In this document: one piece after another, positions 11,980 to 23,100 of the stretch | Layout of the letters: each line of letters begins with the position of its first letter | How positions within the stretch are numbered: the stretch's first letter is position 1 | IMG/VR virus record: IMGVR_UViG_3300013130_000020 | Location: 1 to 34,459 of that record | From: a virus | Strand: one strand, 5' to 3' | DNA length: 34,459 bases | Notes under the pieces: model-generated | The model's database searches: none | What the model saw: only the letters and a program-made list of their open reading frames with translations | What the model was told of the DNA's origin: nothing | Program-made: the position numbers and the translations under genes

Positions 11980-14900
11980 ATGATAGAAACCTCCCTATCC
12001 AAAGTCAAAATCAATCAAATTGTTCAGAGCCAAGTTCCTGAATATATTGCCGTTGAAAATCCTTATTTTGGCGAATTTCTAAAGCAATATTATTACTCTC
12101 AGGAGTATCAGGGAGGTCCTGTTGATATTGCTGACAATTTAGTTGAATATAAGGGATTAGATTATCTTAATACAAGAAATCTTATTGGATTTACATCACT
12201 AACGTCTTATATCAGCGGTATTGATGAAACCATTTATGTTAAGTCTACAGATGGTTGGCCAGCACAATGGGGTCTGCTAAAAATTAATGATGAGATTATT
12301 ACTTATGCAGGTATTGGGTCAACATCATTTATTGGATGCGTTCGTGGATTTAGTGGAATTGAAAAAAATAGTAAAACAAATCATCCAGAATATCTAACAT
12401 TCAATTCTAGTGGAATTTCAACACATGCAGTAAATGCAAAAGTTGAAAATCTAAGTAATATATTTTTAAATCAATTTTTAAAGAAATTAAAAACTCTAGT
12501 TCTTCCAGGATTTGAAGATAGAGGTTTATATGGTGATTTAAACGAGACTAATTTTATTAGACAAGCAAAAGATTTTTATAAGTCAAAAGGAACTGAAGAA
12601 GCATTTAAAATTCTCTTTAAAGTATTATATGCTCAAGAGGTTGAAATGATTCAACCTCAACAATTTGTTATAAAACCATCGGATGCAGATTATATTAAAA
12701 ATGACGTATTGGTATGTGAAGCAATTAGCGGTAATCCAACAAAAATTGAAGGTCAAACATTATTCCAAGATACTACACCATTACAGACTAGTGGATCTGT
12801 TTATAATGTTGAGAAAGCATTAATTAGTGGTAGTACTTATTATAAGATTTCTATTTCAAAGGGAACTACGATTGGCAAGTTTCTTCAAGTTGGGAAGACC
12901 ATTGTTACAAAAACTTCTGGTGCTGGATCTACAATTATTAATGTAGACAGCACTGTTGGATTTGCTAAGACGGGCGATTTGGGATACGAAAATATTCAAC
13001 TTTCATATACAGACAAAAATTATACTCAGTTTCTTGGAGTTTCTGGTATTACAACCACTGTAGGCATAGGATCTACAGTTTTTGCTGCTGGACTTCAAGT
13101 ATATTCCTATGAAGATGGAAATCTAGATAGTCCAGTTTATCTAAATGTGGTTGGTTCAATTAATAATTTTGTTGGAAATGCATTAAATCAACAAGAAGAA
13201 AGCGATATTAAAGTATCAACTTTAGGTATTGAGCAAAAGGATATTAGGTTTACTTCTTGGATCTATAATACCCCATCAAAATATAATATCGATACAATTA
13301 CTTCATTAGGATCAAATGTATATGAATTTAAATTCTTTGTTAATCATGTTTTATATATTGGCGATACTTTAGAAATTGTAGATGAGGATAATAATACTGT
13401 AATTGGATCTTTGTTACAAATTATTAATAGTAAAGTTGTACAAGTCAATTGTGCTTCTTTAAATTTATCTAAAAAATATTTTATAAGAAGGCAATTAAAG
13501 ACAAATAAAGATTATACTGCAGATGTTCAAAATACATACTCATCTGGAACAGAGGTTTATGTTGCATCAAATAGTCTTCCACACTGGAACATAAATCCTC
13601 AAAAGAGAATTAGATCTTTCACAACATCTGGCATTGTAACAAATACCCAGATTTCGATTACAGATCATCATTTCAATGATGGTGAACTTGTGGTATATAA
13701 ACCATCAAGTACAAATAATTCTGTATCTGGTTTAAGCACTAATCAATCATATTATATCCGTAAAATTGATGATAATACATTATCACTTGCGTATTCACTA
13801 GAGAATGCTCGTAGAGGTCAATTTATTACAATATTTGCATCGAATGATTTATCTGGAGTTACTACACATACATTAACTCCATATAATGTTGGTTTTTCCA
13901 CAATAGGAGCACAAAAATTACTAAGAAAATTTTCAGTTCCCGAGTTTAGTGAGATTAAATCTGAGACTATTCAAGGTGGAGTTGGATTATTTGTTAATGG
14001 TGTAGAAATTTATTCATACAAATCTACCGACAAAGTTTACTATGGTCCAATTCAATCTGTTAGCGTGCTTAACGAGGGATCTAATTTTGATGTAATTAAT
14101 CCTCCAAGACTTTCAGTTTATCAAGATGGACATACTGGGGTAGGTGCATCTGTTGTAGCACATGTAACTGGAACTATAGAAGAAATTCTTGTTGATACTG
14201 AAGGATTAGATTATATTTCTGCACCTAGTGTTTATATTTCTGGTGGGAACGGATCTGCTACTGCAGAAGCAAAAATGAAATTAGTTCCACATCAAGTGGA
14301 CTTTGATAGTACAAGTACTGGAGGTATTGTAGATACTGTTACTGATAAAATTACTTTCCCAGAAGCACATGGATTTAAGCATGGTGAAGAAATCATTTAC
14401 AATACCCGTGAAACAACACCGATCGGTCTTGGAACAACTCCAGGAACATTAATTAATGGTTCGTCTTATTTTGTCATTAAGAATAGCGATTACAGCATTT
14501 CTTTGGCAGAAACAAGGCAAAAAGCACTTGTGGGTATTGCAACTCTCGATATCATTTCCAATGGTGAGGGATTTCATGCCTTTTACACCAAAGAAAGGAG
14601 ATTAAAAGTTGATAAAGTTTATATTATTGAAAATGGTACTTTTTATAATAAAGAAAATATAACAACTCCTACTGGTATCAATTTATATACAGATACTATT
14701 ACAATCAAAAATCACGGATATAATTCTGGCGAAGAATTAAAATATTCAACGACCGAATTAGCAATTGGTGGTTTAAGTACAACTGCAAAATATTATGCTA
14801 TAAAACTTAATAATAATCAATTTAGAGTATCAATCTCTACCAGTCTAACAAATTATGTTGGATTGACTAGTGTTGGTTCTGGATATCATATTTTTAACTA

Positions 14901-17900
14901 TCCACCAATTAATGTTACTTTAAATGGTTCTCAGGGTATTACAACATCTAATGCTACTGCTACACCAATAGTTAGAGGATCAATAACATCAATTCATGTA
15001 AAAGATTCTGGTAGTGATTTTGGATCTACAATTATTAATGATAATTATAGACCAGAAATTAGAGTCATAGAAGGTTCTAATGCTGCATTGAGACCATTTA
15101 TTGTTAATGGAAAATTAGAATCTGTGATTATAAAGAGTGGTGGATCAAATTATTTTAGCATTCCAGATATTATTATTTCTGGTGATGGTGTTGGTGCGAA
15201 AGCAAAAGCAAATGTTCTAAATGGTCAGATCATCAGTATTGACATTATTGATACTGGTATAGGATATACTGAAAGCAATACAACAATTACAGCATCTACT
15301 CCTGGAGAAGGTGCAATATTTTCATCAAACTTAAAAGAATGGACAGTTAATCAAGTTGAAAGATACGCAAAGATTGGTGATGTAAGTTCTGATGATGGTT
15401 TTTATGAAACAATAAGAAGTTCTAAACTTGGAAATCCTTATATTAATTATTATATTCCAAGAAATTTAAGAACTTTCTTAAATGACACTGGTATTCAACA
15501 TTCTCCGATTGTAGGATATGCTTACGATGGAAGTCCTATTTACGGACCGTATGCATATACTAATATCAATGGATCAGGAGCATTAAAATATTTACAACCA
15601 AGTTATGTAAAAATTTCTGGTGCAAGAGTAGATGGTCCAAATATTACACAGTATCCAGCTGGATTTTTTGTAGAAGATTATAGTTATGTTCAAGGAAGTG
15701 GTGATTTAGATGAACATAATGGTCGTTTTGCAATTACTCCAGAATATCCAAATGGTGTATATGCTTATTATACAACATTATCCTCATCAATTATTGGAAA
15801 TAGTGGAAGTCCATTTAATGGAGTAAGACAACCACTATTCCCATATGTAATTGGAAATACTTATAATTTTACTCCAAGCATTTTTAATTACGACTACAAT
15901 TCAAATCAAGATATTGATCCAATTTCACTAAATCTAGTGAGAAATACTGATGCTTATAAAATTAATGATGGATATGAATTTGTTAGTAATAATATTAAGA
16001 ATACCTTTGTACAATCAAAAATTTCTAAAGTAAAATCTGGTTCTATAGAAAAAATTGATGTAGTAGAAAGTGGTATTGAATATAATGTTGGTGATAGAGT
16101 GTTATTTGATAACTCAGATACTTTTGGATTTGGACCTATTGCAAAAGTATCAAAAGTTGTTGGTATTGCAGTAACAAATATAACGTCATCAATTACAACA
16201 TTAAGTAATATTGATTTAGTGTGTAATAATGGATCTGTAACTGCTATCTCAACAGTTCCACATAATTTATCAGCTGGATCTTATGTAAGCATCGTTGGAA
16301 TATCTTCTACGTCGTTTAGTAACTTAACAGGAACATTTAAAATTGATGTGAAGCGTGTAACTTCTGGTCTAGCAACATCTATGCTGGCAACTGGACTTAC
16401 AACTAGTGTTCAAATTATAGATCTTGCATCTAAATTTAATACTAATGATATTATAAAAATTGATAATGAACAATTCCTAGTTATGGGAATTGATAAAGCA
16501 AATAATAAATTAAATTTGCTAAGAAACTATAATGGAACAACTGGTGCTGCACATACAAATCGTTCAGAAATTGTTAGGCTCGAAAAAGAATTTAGTTATG
16601 AACTAGAAAAAGTTGTTTCCCTTTCTACACCAAAGAACGAAACTATCTTTTTTGATGCTTCAACGTCTGTTGGTGTTGGATTATCATATGGAGTTGGAAT
16701 TGGAACAACTATTTCCTATATTGGTGCAGGAAATAGTCAAAAATCTATCTTTATTCCAACTAGAACTATTTTCTTACCAGATAATCCTCTTGTTCATGGT
16801 GAAGAAGTCTTTTATAGTCCTGGAGCAGGAACTTCATTGACGTATTCATTGAATGGAAGTACAACTTCACCAATGCCATCAAAAATGTATGTACAAAAAC
16901 TTACAAAAGATTTGATTGCACTTACAAATGCAAAAACTGGTATTAATTCAGATTTATCAAGAGTTTATTTCAATGGAAATATTGGAATAGGTAATAGTCA
17001 TTTATTTACAACAAGAAAAAATGTTGTAACATGTAACGTTAAGACTGTAGACGTTGTTGTATCAACAGGGTCTTCTCATTTACTAAGACCAGATGATATA
17101 ATTGATTTATCTGTAGTTTCTACTGCTACAAGTTCAATTTCTGCAATTTATAATCCTACAACTAGATTTGTAAGTATCGGATCATCAATTAATCCAAGAT
17201 TGAATGTAGTTTCTGGAGATTACTTGGAATTTGATCTTTCAGATTCAAGTCTCTTAAATACAAAATTAGAATTTTTCTTAGATAAGAATTACACTAAGAA
17301 ATTTGTTGGATCTGGAGTTTCATCTTTAGAAATAACAAATCAACTTGCACCAGGCATTACATCAGCAAAAACGACAGTTCATTTTACTAATGAAGTCCCT
17401 AAAGTTCTATATTACAAATTTACATCAGAACTCCCAACAAAAATTATTGAGACTAATAAAGATATTGAGGACTATTCAAAAATTATTGTAAATGTTAGTA
17501 AATTTACTGGAACACACTCATTAACAACTACTACAAATCAAACATTTACATTTAATATATTTGAAGTTCCTGAAAGGGTAGGATATACTAGTGCTTCCTA
17601 TATTAACTATATTACAAATTCTACCAATGTAAGTGGACCAATTGCAAAAGTAGATATTTCAGATGGTGGTAAAAATTACAAATCTTTACCAAAAGCATCT
17701 GTTGCATCTACCACTGGATCTTCAGCATCTTTAAGGGTATATGGATCCAATATCGGCGCTATTGATGCTGTAAAAATAATAGATTTTGGTTATGATTATT
17801 CATCAGATAAAACTCTTCGTCCACAAGCAGCAGTTCCTCAAGTAATTATTTTAAAAGATAATTATACCGTCAATACAGTAGCGATTACTTCAACAGGTTC

Positions 17901-20178
17901 AAAATATCTTGTTGCTCCAGATTTAATTGTTTATAATAGAAAATCCGATACAATCAACACCCAAGCAAGTATTGTTGCTAAGTTATCTGGAAATAGTGTT
18001 GGATCAGTAAGTATTAATAATCCAGGAGGAAATCTTAAGAGCACTGATAATTACGTCATTGCAATTAATAATACTAATGGTGTTGGAATTATTAGTGCAA
18101 CATATTCTTCTCCAAATGTTACACTAAGACTTCAAACTCCAACAACAGGATTTACAACAAGCAATCCTCTTCCATTCGCTATTGGTGATCAAATATTTGT
18201 AGAGAATATTGGTGTTTCTACTGGAAAGGGATATAATTCTTCGGAATATGAGTATCGCTATTGGACTATCACTGGAATAAATACCGCATTTGGACTATTA
18301 AATCAAGCAACAATTTCATATGCAGTAGACGAAAATCCAGGTATTCATGATGGATTACAGTATGGATCCGTATCTAATGTTAAGGATATTGCTAAGTTCA
18401 GTTTAACTTTGAAGGAAGGACAATTCTATAATGGAGAAGAAGTATATACTAATTCAACTTCTTCAAATGTTATTGCTGGAAATGGACCTGTAACAAATAT
18501 TTTGAGAGTTGATAGTCTTGTCGGTCTTAAAACTGGGGATTTAGTAAAAGGAAGAATTTCAGGTTCTTCTGGAATTATTGAGAGTATGCAAGATTATTCA
18601 GGATCTTTTGATGTTAATTCATCAATATCAAAAGATTTTGGTTGGGAAAAAGATACTGGAAAATTGAATGATTTCTTCCAAAGAATTCATGATAGTGATT
18701 ACTATCAACAATTTGCATATTCATTAAAGAGTAAAGTTGGTATTAGTAGTTGGAGTGAACCTGTTGATAGTCTAGCGCATATTTCAGGATTTAAAAAACA
18801 TTCTGATTTACTCATTCCGTCAGATAGTTTAGCTGGACTTGGTAGTACTAGCGTTTCGGTTGGTGTTGGAACTCAATCTAGTACAATTATATTAGTTGCT
18901 CCAGATACAGTAAAAATGTATTGTAAGCATGATTGGGATCTCGTTTACGAAAAAACAAATAGTGATGCAACAATCAGTGATAAAATTGTTTTCCAATCAA
19001 ATCGTTTTGGGGATGCTTTAATCTGTAAGTCAAATAGAGTTCTTGAAATTGATGATATCAGTCCACAGTTCTATTCAGATCCAGATATAAGTAGAACAAT
19101 AGAACTTGATAGTTTTGATGTTAATCAAGCATCTGCTATCAAATATTATGCACAAGTTGTTCTTGATACATCATTAGGAATTACATTTAATGAAACTCAA
19201 TATACTGAGTTTGTAGTTTCTCATGATGGATCTGTATCATTTAATAATCAATATTCAGATTTGTCTGATGCATTTGACTTGGGAGATTTTAGTACTTCAA
19301 TTTCTGGTACAACAATTTCTGTTCTATTTTCACCATATAACACCACATATGCTTATGATATAACTTTCTATAAAGAAAAAATTGATCCGTCTGTTGGTGT
19401 AGGAACAACATCATTTGGACACATCAAAAAAGTTGGAATTTCTTCTTTTATTGCTTTGTCTGGATCACCAACAGAACAAATTATTCAATCAATCGATGCA
19501 AATGAATTTAAGAGTGGTAGTGTAATTGTTTCTGTAATTGGAATTAATGAGAAAAATATTACTGAGGCATCTTTCCTTGGAATAGGATCAACTTGCCAAT
19601 ATATTGAATTTGGCAAAATGGATAGTGGAGTTGGACTTGGAACATTTATTGCAGATATGACAGCAACAAATACACTTCATCTGAAGTGGTTACCTGCCGC
19701 TGGAGTAGGTGTTACTGTTGCTATGTTATCTACTTTGGTAGGAGTTGCAACTACAGTTCCTGGGGGTATTCCAGGCACATCTCTTGAAGTTGGAGATGCT
19801 TCATTAAACTGCACAAGAACTATTATCGCACCTTCTGCAACACCTTCAGCAGAAAATATTGCTGTTATTTCATCAAATAATTATGTTTCTGTAAAATATA
19901 TGATTGAAGTTTATAACACAACAGATAATGAATATTCGTTCTTCCATGTGGCAGCAAATGTATATGGTGATATTGTCAATTACGTTAGATATAATAACTT
20001 ATCAACATCTGTAGATAATAAACGAGATATTCAGAATATTGATATGACGGTTTCTGGAACAAATGCTCTTTTAAGATTTACTCCAAAAGCAAATAAAACT
20101 TATATTGTTAGAACGTCTGAGATTAGAATTGATAAACCAGATGATGTATCATCTGATGTCGTTATAACCCTTCCATAA
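11980..20178 (+). CDS. Giant baseplate structural protein in the gp7 position, with YHYH-like domain
   Basis: 2732 residues, against 1032 for T4 gp7, whose place between gp6 and gp8 it occupies. Residues 1-250 look like a wedge domain: FGEFLKQYYYSQEYQGG, then FIRQAKDFYKSKGTEEAFKILF and PQQFVIKPSDADY. The rest is beta-rich modular sequence. H-x-x-x-GE modules start near 560, 797, 911 and 1604. Gly/Tyr/Pro modules (for example GLDYISAPSVYISGG) lie near 695, 740, 1008, 1051, 1091, 1890, 1935 and 1970. GIGST/GIGTT signatures are scattered throughout. Residues about 1173-1290 resemble a YHYH domain (VGYAYDGSPIYGPYAY, DLDEHNGRF, PNGVYAYYTT). It likely forms peripheral baseplate or fiber-attachment structures. 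Equivalence to gp7 is inferred from gene order. Confidence 0.8.
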   Translation: MIETSLSKVKINQIVQSQVPEYIAVENPYFGEFLKQYYYSQEYQGGPVDIADNLVEYKGLDYLNTRNLIGFTSLTSYISGIDETIYVKSTDGWPAQWGLLKINDEIITYAGIGSTSFIGCVRGFSGIEKNSKTNHPEYLTFNSSGISTHAVNAKVENLSNIFLNQFLKKLKTLVLPGFEDRGLYGDLNETNFIRQAKDFYKSKGTEEAFKILFKVLYAQEVEMIQPQQFVIKPSDADYIKNDVLVCEAISGNPTKIEGQTLFQDTTPLQTSGSVYNVEKALISGSTYYKISISKGTTIGKFLQVGKTIVTKTSGAGSTIINVDSTVGFAKTGDLGYENIQLSYTDKNYTQFLGVSGITTTVGIGSTVFAAGLQVYSYEDGNLDSPVYLNVVGSINNFVGNALNQQEESDIKVSTLGIEQKDIRFTSWIYNTPSKYNIDTITSLGSNVYEFKFFVNHVLYIGDTLEIVDEDNNTVIGSLLQIINSKVVQVNCASLNLSKKYFIRRQLKTNKDYTADVQNTYSSGTEVYVASNSLPHWNINPQKRIRSFTTSGIVTNTQISITDHHFNDGELVVYKPSSTNNSVSGLSTNQSYYIRKIDDNTLSLAYSLENARRGQFITIFASNDLSGVTTHTLTPYNVGFSTIGAQKLLRKFSVPEFSEIKSETIQGGVGLFVNGVEIYSYKSTDKVYYGPIQSVSVLNEGSNFDVINPPRLSVYQDGHTGVGASVVAHVTGTIEEILVDTEGLDYISAPSVYISGGNGSATAEAKMKLVPHQVDFDSTSTGGIVDTVTDKITFPEAHGFKHGEEIIYNTRETTPIGLGTTPGTLINGSSYFVIKNSDYSISLAETRQKALVGIATLDIISNGEGFHAFYTKERRLKVDKVYIIENGTFYNKENITTPTGINLYTDTITIKNHGYNSGEELKYSTTELAIGGLSTTAKYYAIKLNNNQFRVSISTSLTNYVGLTSVGSGYHIFNYPPINVTLNGSQGITTSNATATPIVRGSITSIHVKDSGSDFGSTIINDNYRPEIRVIEGSNAALRPFIVNGKLESVIIKSGGSNYFSIPDIIISGDGVGAKAKANVLNGQIISIDIIDTGIGYTESNTTITASTPGEGAIFSSNLKEWTVNQVERYAKIGDVSSDDGFYETIRSSKLGNPYINYYIPRNLRTFLNDTGIQHSPIVGYAYDGSPIYGPYAYTNINGSGALKYLQPSYVKISGARVDGPNITQYPAGFFVEDYSYVQGSGDLDEHNGRFAITPEYPNGVYAYYTTLSSSIIGNSGSPFNGVRQPLFPYVIGNTYNFTPSIFNYDYNSNQDIDPISLNLVRNTDAYKINDGYEFVSNNIKNTFVQSKISKVKSGSIEKIDVVESGIEYNVGDRVLFDNSDTFGFGPIAKVSKVVGIAVTNITSSITTLSNIDLVCNNGSVTAISTVPHNLSAGSYVSIVGISSTSFSNLTGTFKIDVKRVTSGLATSMLATGLTTSVQIIDLASKFNTNDIIKIDNEQFLVMGIDKANNKLNLLRNYNGTTGAAHTNRSEIVRLEKEFSYELEKVVSLSTPKNETIFFDASTSVGVGLSYGVGIGTTISYIGAGNSQKSIFIPTRTIFLPDNPLVHGEEVFYSPGAGTSLTYSLNGSTTSPMPSKMYVQKLTKDLIALTNAKTGINSDLSRVYFNGNIGIGNSHLFTTRKNVVTCNVKTVDVVVSTGSSHLLRPDDIIDLSVVSTATSSISAIYNPTTRFVSIGSSINPRLNVVSGDYLEFDLSDSSLLNTKLEFFLDKNYTKKFVGSGVSSLEITNQLAPGITSAKTTVHFTNEVPKVLYYKFTSELPTKIIETNKDIEDYSKIIVNVSKFTGTHSLTTTTNQTFTFNIFEVPERVGYTSASYINYITNSTNVSGPIAKVDISDGGKNYKSLPKASVASTTGSSASLRVYGSNIGAIDAVKIIDFGYDYSSDKTLRPQAAVPQVIILKDNYTVNTVAITSTGSKYLVAPDLIVYNRKSDTINTQASIVAKLSGNSVGSVSINNPGGNLKSTDNYVIAINNTNGVGIISATYSSPNVTLRLQTPTTGFTTSNPLPFAIGDQIFVENIGVSTGKGYNSSEYEYRYWTITGINTAFGLLNQATISYAVDENPGIHDGLQYGSVSNVKDIAKFSLTLKEGQFYNGEEVYTNSTSSNVIAGNGPVTNILRVDSLVGLKTGDLVKGRISGSSGIIESMQDYSGSFDVNSSISKDFGWEKDTGKLNDFFQRIHDSDYYQQFAYSLKSKVGISSWSEPVDSLAHISGFKKHSDLLIPSDSLAGLGSTSVSVGVGTQSSTIILVAPDTVKMYCKHDWDLVYEKTNSDATISDKIVFQSNRFGDALICKSNRVLEIDDISPQFYSDPDISRTIELDSFDVNQASAIKYYAQVVLDTSLGITFNETQYTEFVVSHDGSVSFNNQYSDLSDAFDLGDFSTSISGTTISVLFSPYNTTYAYDITFYKEKIDPSVGVGTTSFGHIKKVGISSFIALSGSPTEQIIQSIDANEFKSGSVIVSVIGINEKNITEASFLGIGSTCQYIEFGKMDSGVGLGTFIADMTATNTLHLKWLPAAGVGVTVAMLSTLVGVATTVPGGIPGTSLEVGDASLNCTRTIIAPSATPSAENIAVISSNNYVSVKYMIEVYNTTDNEYSFFHVAANVYGDIVNYVRYNNLSTSVDNKRDIQNIDMTVSGTNALLRFTPKANKTYIVRTSEIRIDKPDDVSSDVVITLP
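15496..15850 (+). other. YHYH-like domain within the giant structural protein
   Basis: Encodes about residues 1173-1290. It shows the ordered blocks of the YHYH family: a G-Y-A-Y-D-G-x-P-I-Y-G-P core, an L-D-E-H-N-G-R-F block and an E-Y-P-x-G-x-Y-x-Y-x-x-T block. Here the name-giving YHYH reads YAYY, so the His is lost. The family's function is not known to me. Its presence inside a virion protein suggests a folding or ligand-binding module. Confidence 0.65.
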
Positions 20179-20181
20179 ATA
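20174..20181 (+). promoter_or_regulatory. CATAAATA late-promoter-like motif
   Basis: Overlaps the TAA stop of the giant gene (20176-20178) and lies 14 bases before the ATG at 20195. If used as a -10 element, the leader would be only a few bases long. Confidence 0.35.
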
Positions 20182-20194
20182 TTCCAAAAAAGAC

Positions 20195-23100
20195 ATGGGA
20201 TTTGAGTTAGGATCCGTAAATAAGCAGTATAATTCATCAACGGAAACTTTTAGGTATTCGTTTAAATTGACGCATGAAGGCGATCCTATCTTTCATAAAA
20301 TTTTTGATGGATCTAATACATCTTCAGTTTTACTCGGTGCAGATACTTTTGTAATTAACAATCACTTTTTTGTTACAGGTGAACCACTTTATTATAATGC
20401 TGGACCAGGAAATACCGCTATAAGTATTAATCCATCTAGTCCTGGTGTTGGTGGAGCAACTACTTTACCACAAAGAGTATTTGCAATAAAGGTAGCAGAA
20501 AATAAGTTTAAAGTTGCTGCCGCAGCAAGTTTTGCTTATGCTGGAAACGCTATTGATTTAACCTCTGTTGGAATAGGAACAACTCATTCCTTTACAGCAG
20601 AAAAACAGAATAGTAAGTGTATTATCGCTTTAGATAATATTATTCAATCACCAATCTACAAGCGTGTTGGATCTACAGCAATTCTTACTTCTATCAACAA
20701 TAGAATTTTACAAGTATCTGATATTAGTCTTTTTAAGAATTATGATCTAATTCAGATTAATGATGAAATTATGAGAATTCAAGTCATTGGTTTCAATGGC
20801 AATACAAATGAAATGTTGGTCGATAGAATGTGGATGGGAACTTCCGTAGGAAGTCATTCTGTTGGAGATACAATTCAACTTATATTTGGCGATTATAATA
20901 TCATTAAAGATGTAATTACTTTTGCAGATGTCCCATTTGGTGGTATAAAGTACACTGTAGGATTTTCGTCTGAAAATGTAAATTTAATCACCAATAGTTT
21001 TACAGTACTTTCTGATATTTTTGCAACTGGATCTCAAGTTCTTGTAAGAAGTTTAACACCACCATCACCAATATCTCCAAATAATAATTATTTCTTAATT
21101 AAAAATACAGCAAATAATTATTCCTTTGCCACAAATTTAGACAATGCTAACGCTGGAATAGCAATTACATTAACTAATGCTGGAATAGGAACACATAATT
21201 TAGTTTATGTTGATATCATAAATGGAAGTTCTTTCCAAGGTAGATCTTTTATTAAATCAAATTATGATGGTAATATTGTTATCGATGATATTTCACAAAA
21301 TTTTACAGGTATCGCAAAAACATTTACAATAACAAGTTCTGGTGTAAATACAACTGGTATTACGAGTGATTTTGGTGTATTATTAGTCAATAATATTTTC
21401 CAAAAACCAGATATTGATTATTATTTTCTTGGTGGATCATCAACTGGAATAACATCTATACGGTTTAGTGGAAATAGCGATGCACCTGTAGAAGCTTATA
21501 GCACTTCAGATGTAAATGCAAATAAACTCCCAAGAAAAGGTTTAATTGTTTCTTTAGGAAATTCTGAGGGTTATGGATATCAACCACAATATGTCGGAAC
21601 AGGAACCGCAGTGGTCTCTGGATTTGGAACAATCACAGTCTCATTGGGATATTCTGGCAGCGGATACAGAAACGGTCCAACTACTTATAGAGTTTATGTC
21701 AATGGCGGAAATCCTACGACTGGAGCTGCTGGCACGTTCACGGTCTTAGATGGACAAATATCTAATATTTTTATGAATGCTCCAGGTGTGGGATACACTT
21801 GGACAAATATTCCTGCAATTTCTTTTGATGCTCCTATTGCTTATGATGATATTCAATTAATAAGTTCATCAACTGGTATTGGTGCTTCAGCATCTATCTT
21901 TGTAGGAGCTGGATTAAGTATTACATCTTTCCAACTAAACAATATTGGTTATGGATTTACTGTTGGTGAACAATTAAGAATTGCGGGTATTCCAACAGTT
22001 ACAAGTATTGGATCTAGTTTTGTCAATGCAATATTTACTGTTAAGGAAACTAGAGATGATGAATTTGCTGGATGGGTAATTGGAAAGCTTCAGGTTCTTG
22101 ATGATTTTTCTTCAGAGTTTAATGGTTCTAAAACAACATTTACAATAACAGAAAATGGTGTTCCATTAAGTATCGAAAAATCTATTGGATCACCAATAGA
22201 TTTATCTGATGTTTTATTAGTATTCATCAATGATGTTTTGCAAAAACCAGGAGATGCTTACACGTTTGAAGGAGGTACTCAAATAACATTTGCGGAGCCT
22301 CCAGTACCAGAATCATCATTGCAAATATTGTTTTATAGAGGAACTGATGCCGATATTGACACAGATACTGCTCTTGCAACCATTAAAGTAGGAGATGGTG
22401 TAACTATATTAAAAAATCCAAATCAAATTATTCCTGTTGAACAAACAGAAAGAATTGTTAGAGCAATTGTTTCTAGAGATACTATTCAAACAAATAATTA
22501 CAAAGGTAATGGTATCAGTCAATCGACAACACCATTAAGACCTGTAGTTTGGTGTCCGCAACAAGAAGACTTGTTTGTTGACGGTATTAAAGTAAGTAAA
22601 TCTAGAGAAGAATATTCTGCAAAAATTAAACCTGCAGCAAGAATTATTAAATCAGTTACAACAACAGATAGTATCTTCTATGCTGATGGAGGTAGTTTAG
22701 TATTCAGTAAAACGGAAGATCCAAATACTACATCATTTGATATTCAGATTATTGATAGTGATAAGGATAATACTGGATTTGGAACAACATCTTTTATCAA
22801 ACCAATAGAAACTATTTCATCAGTTTCAGTTTCTGGTGATGAAGGAATTATTACTGGAATTGGCACAACAAGTCAAGGTCTACAATTCAATTTTTATATT
22901 CCTTTAAACTCACCACTAAGGGATGCTGCTTTTGGTAATATTGGTGTAACTGGAATTGCAACTGGTGATTATTTTGTAGTTTCCAGATCTAATGTGGGTA
23001 ATGGAATAACTGCTTTATCACAAGATAGATTGTCTATAGTTGGTATCTCAACACAATTTTTAGATGGAATTTATCAAGTAAACCATATTAGTCCAGTTGG

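Noticed and set aside
16613-16840. Second + frame of 75 codons inside the giant gene
   Set aside because: It is in an alternate frame of a continuous 8.2-kb gene, with no start signal and a Leu/Phe-rich product typical of frame-shifted translation.
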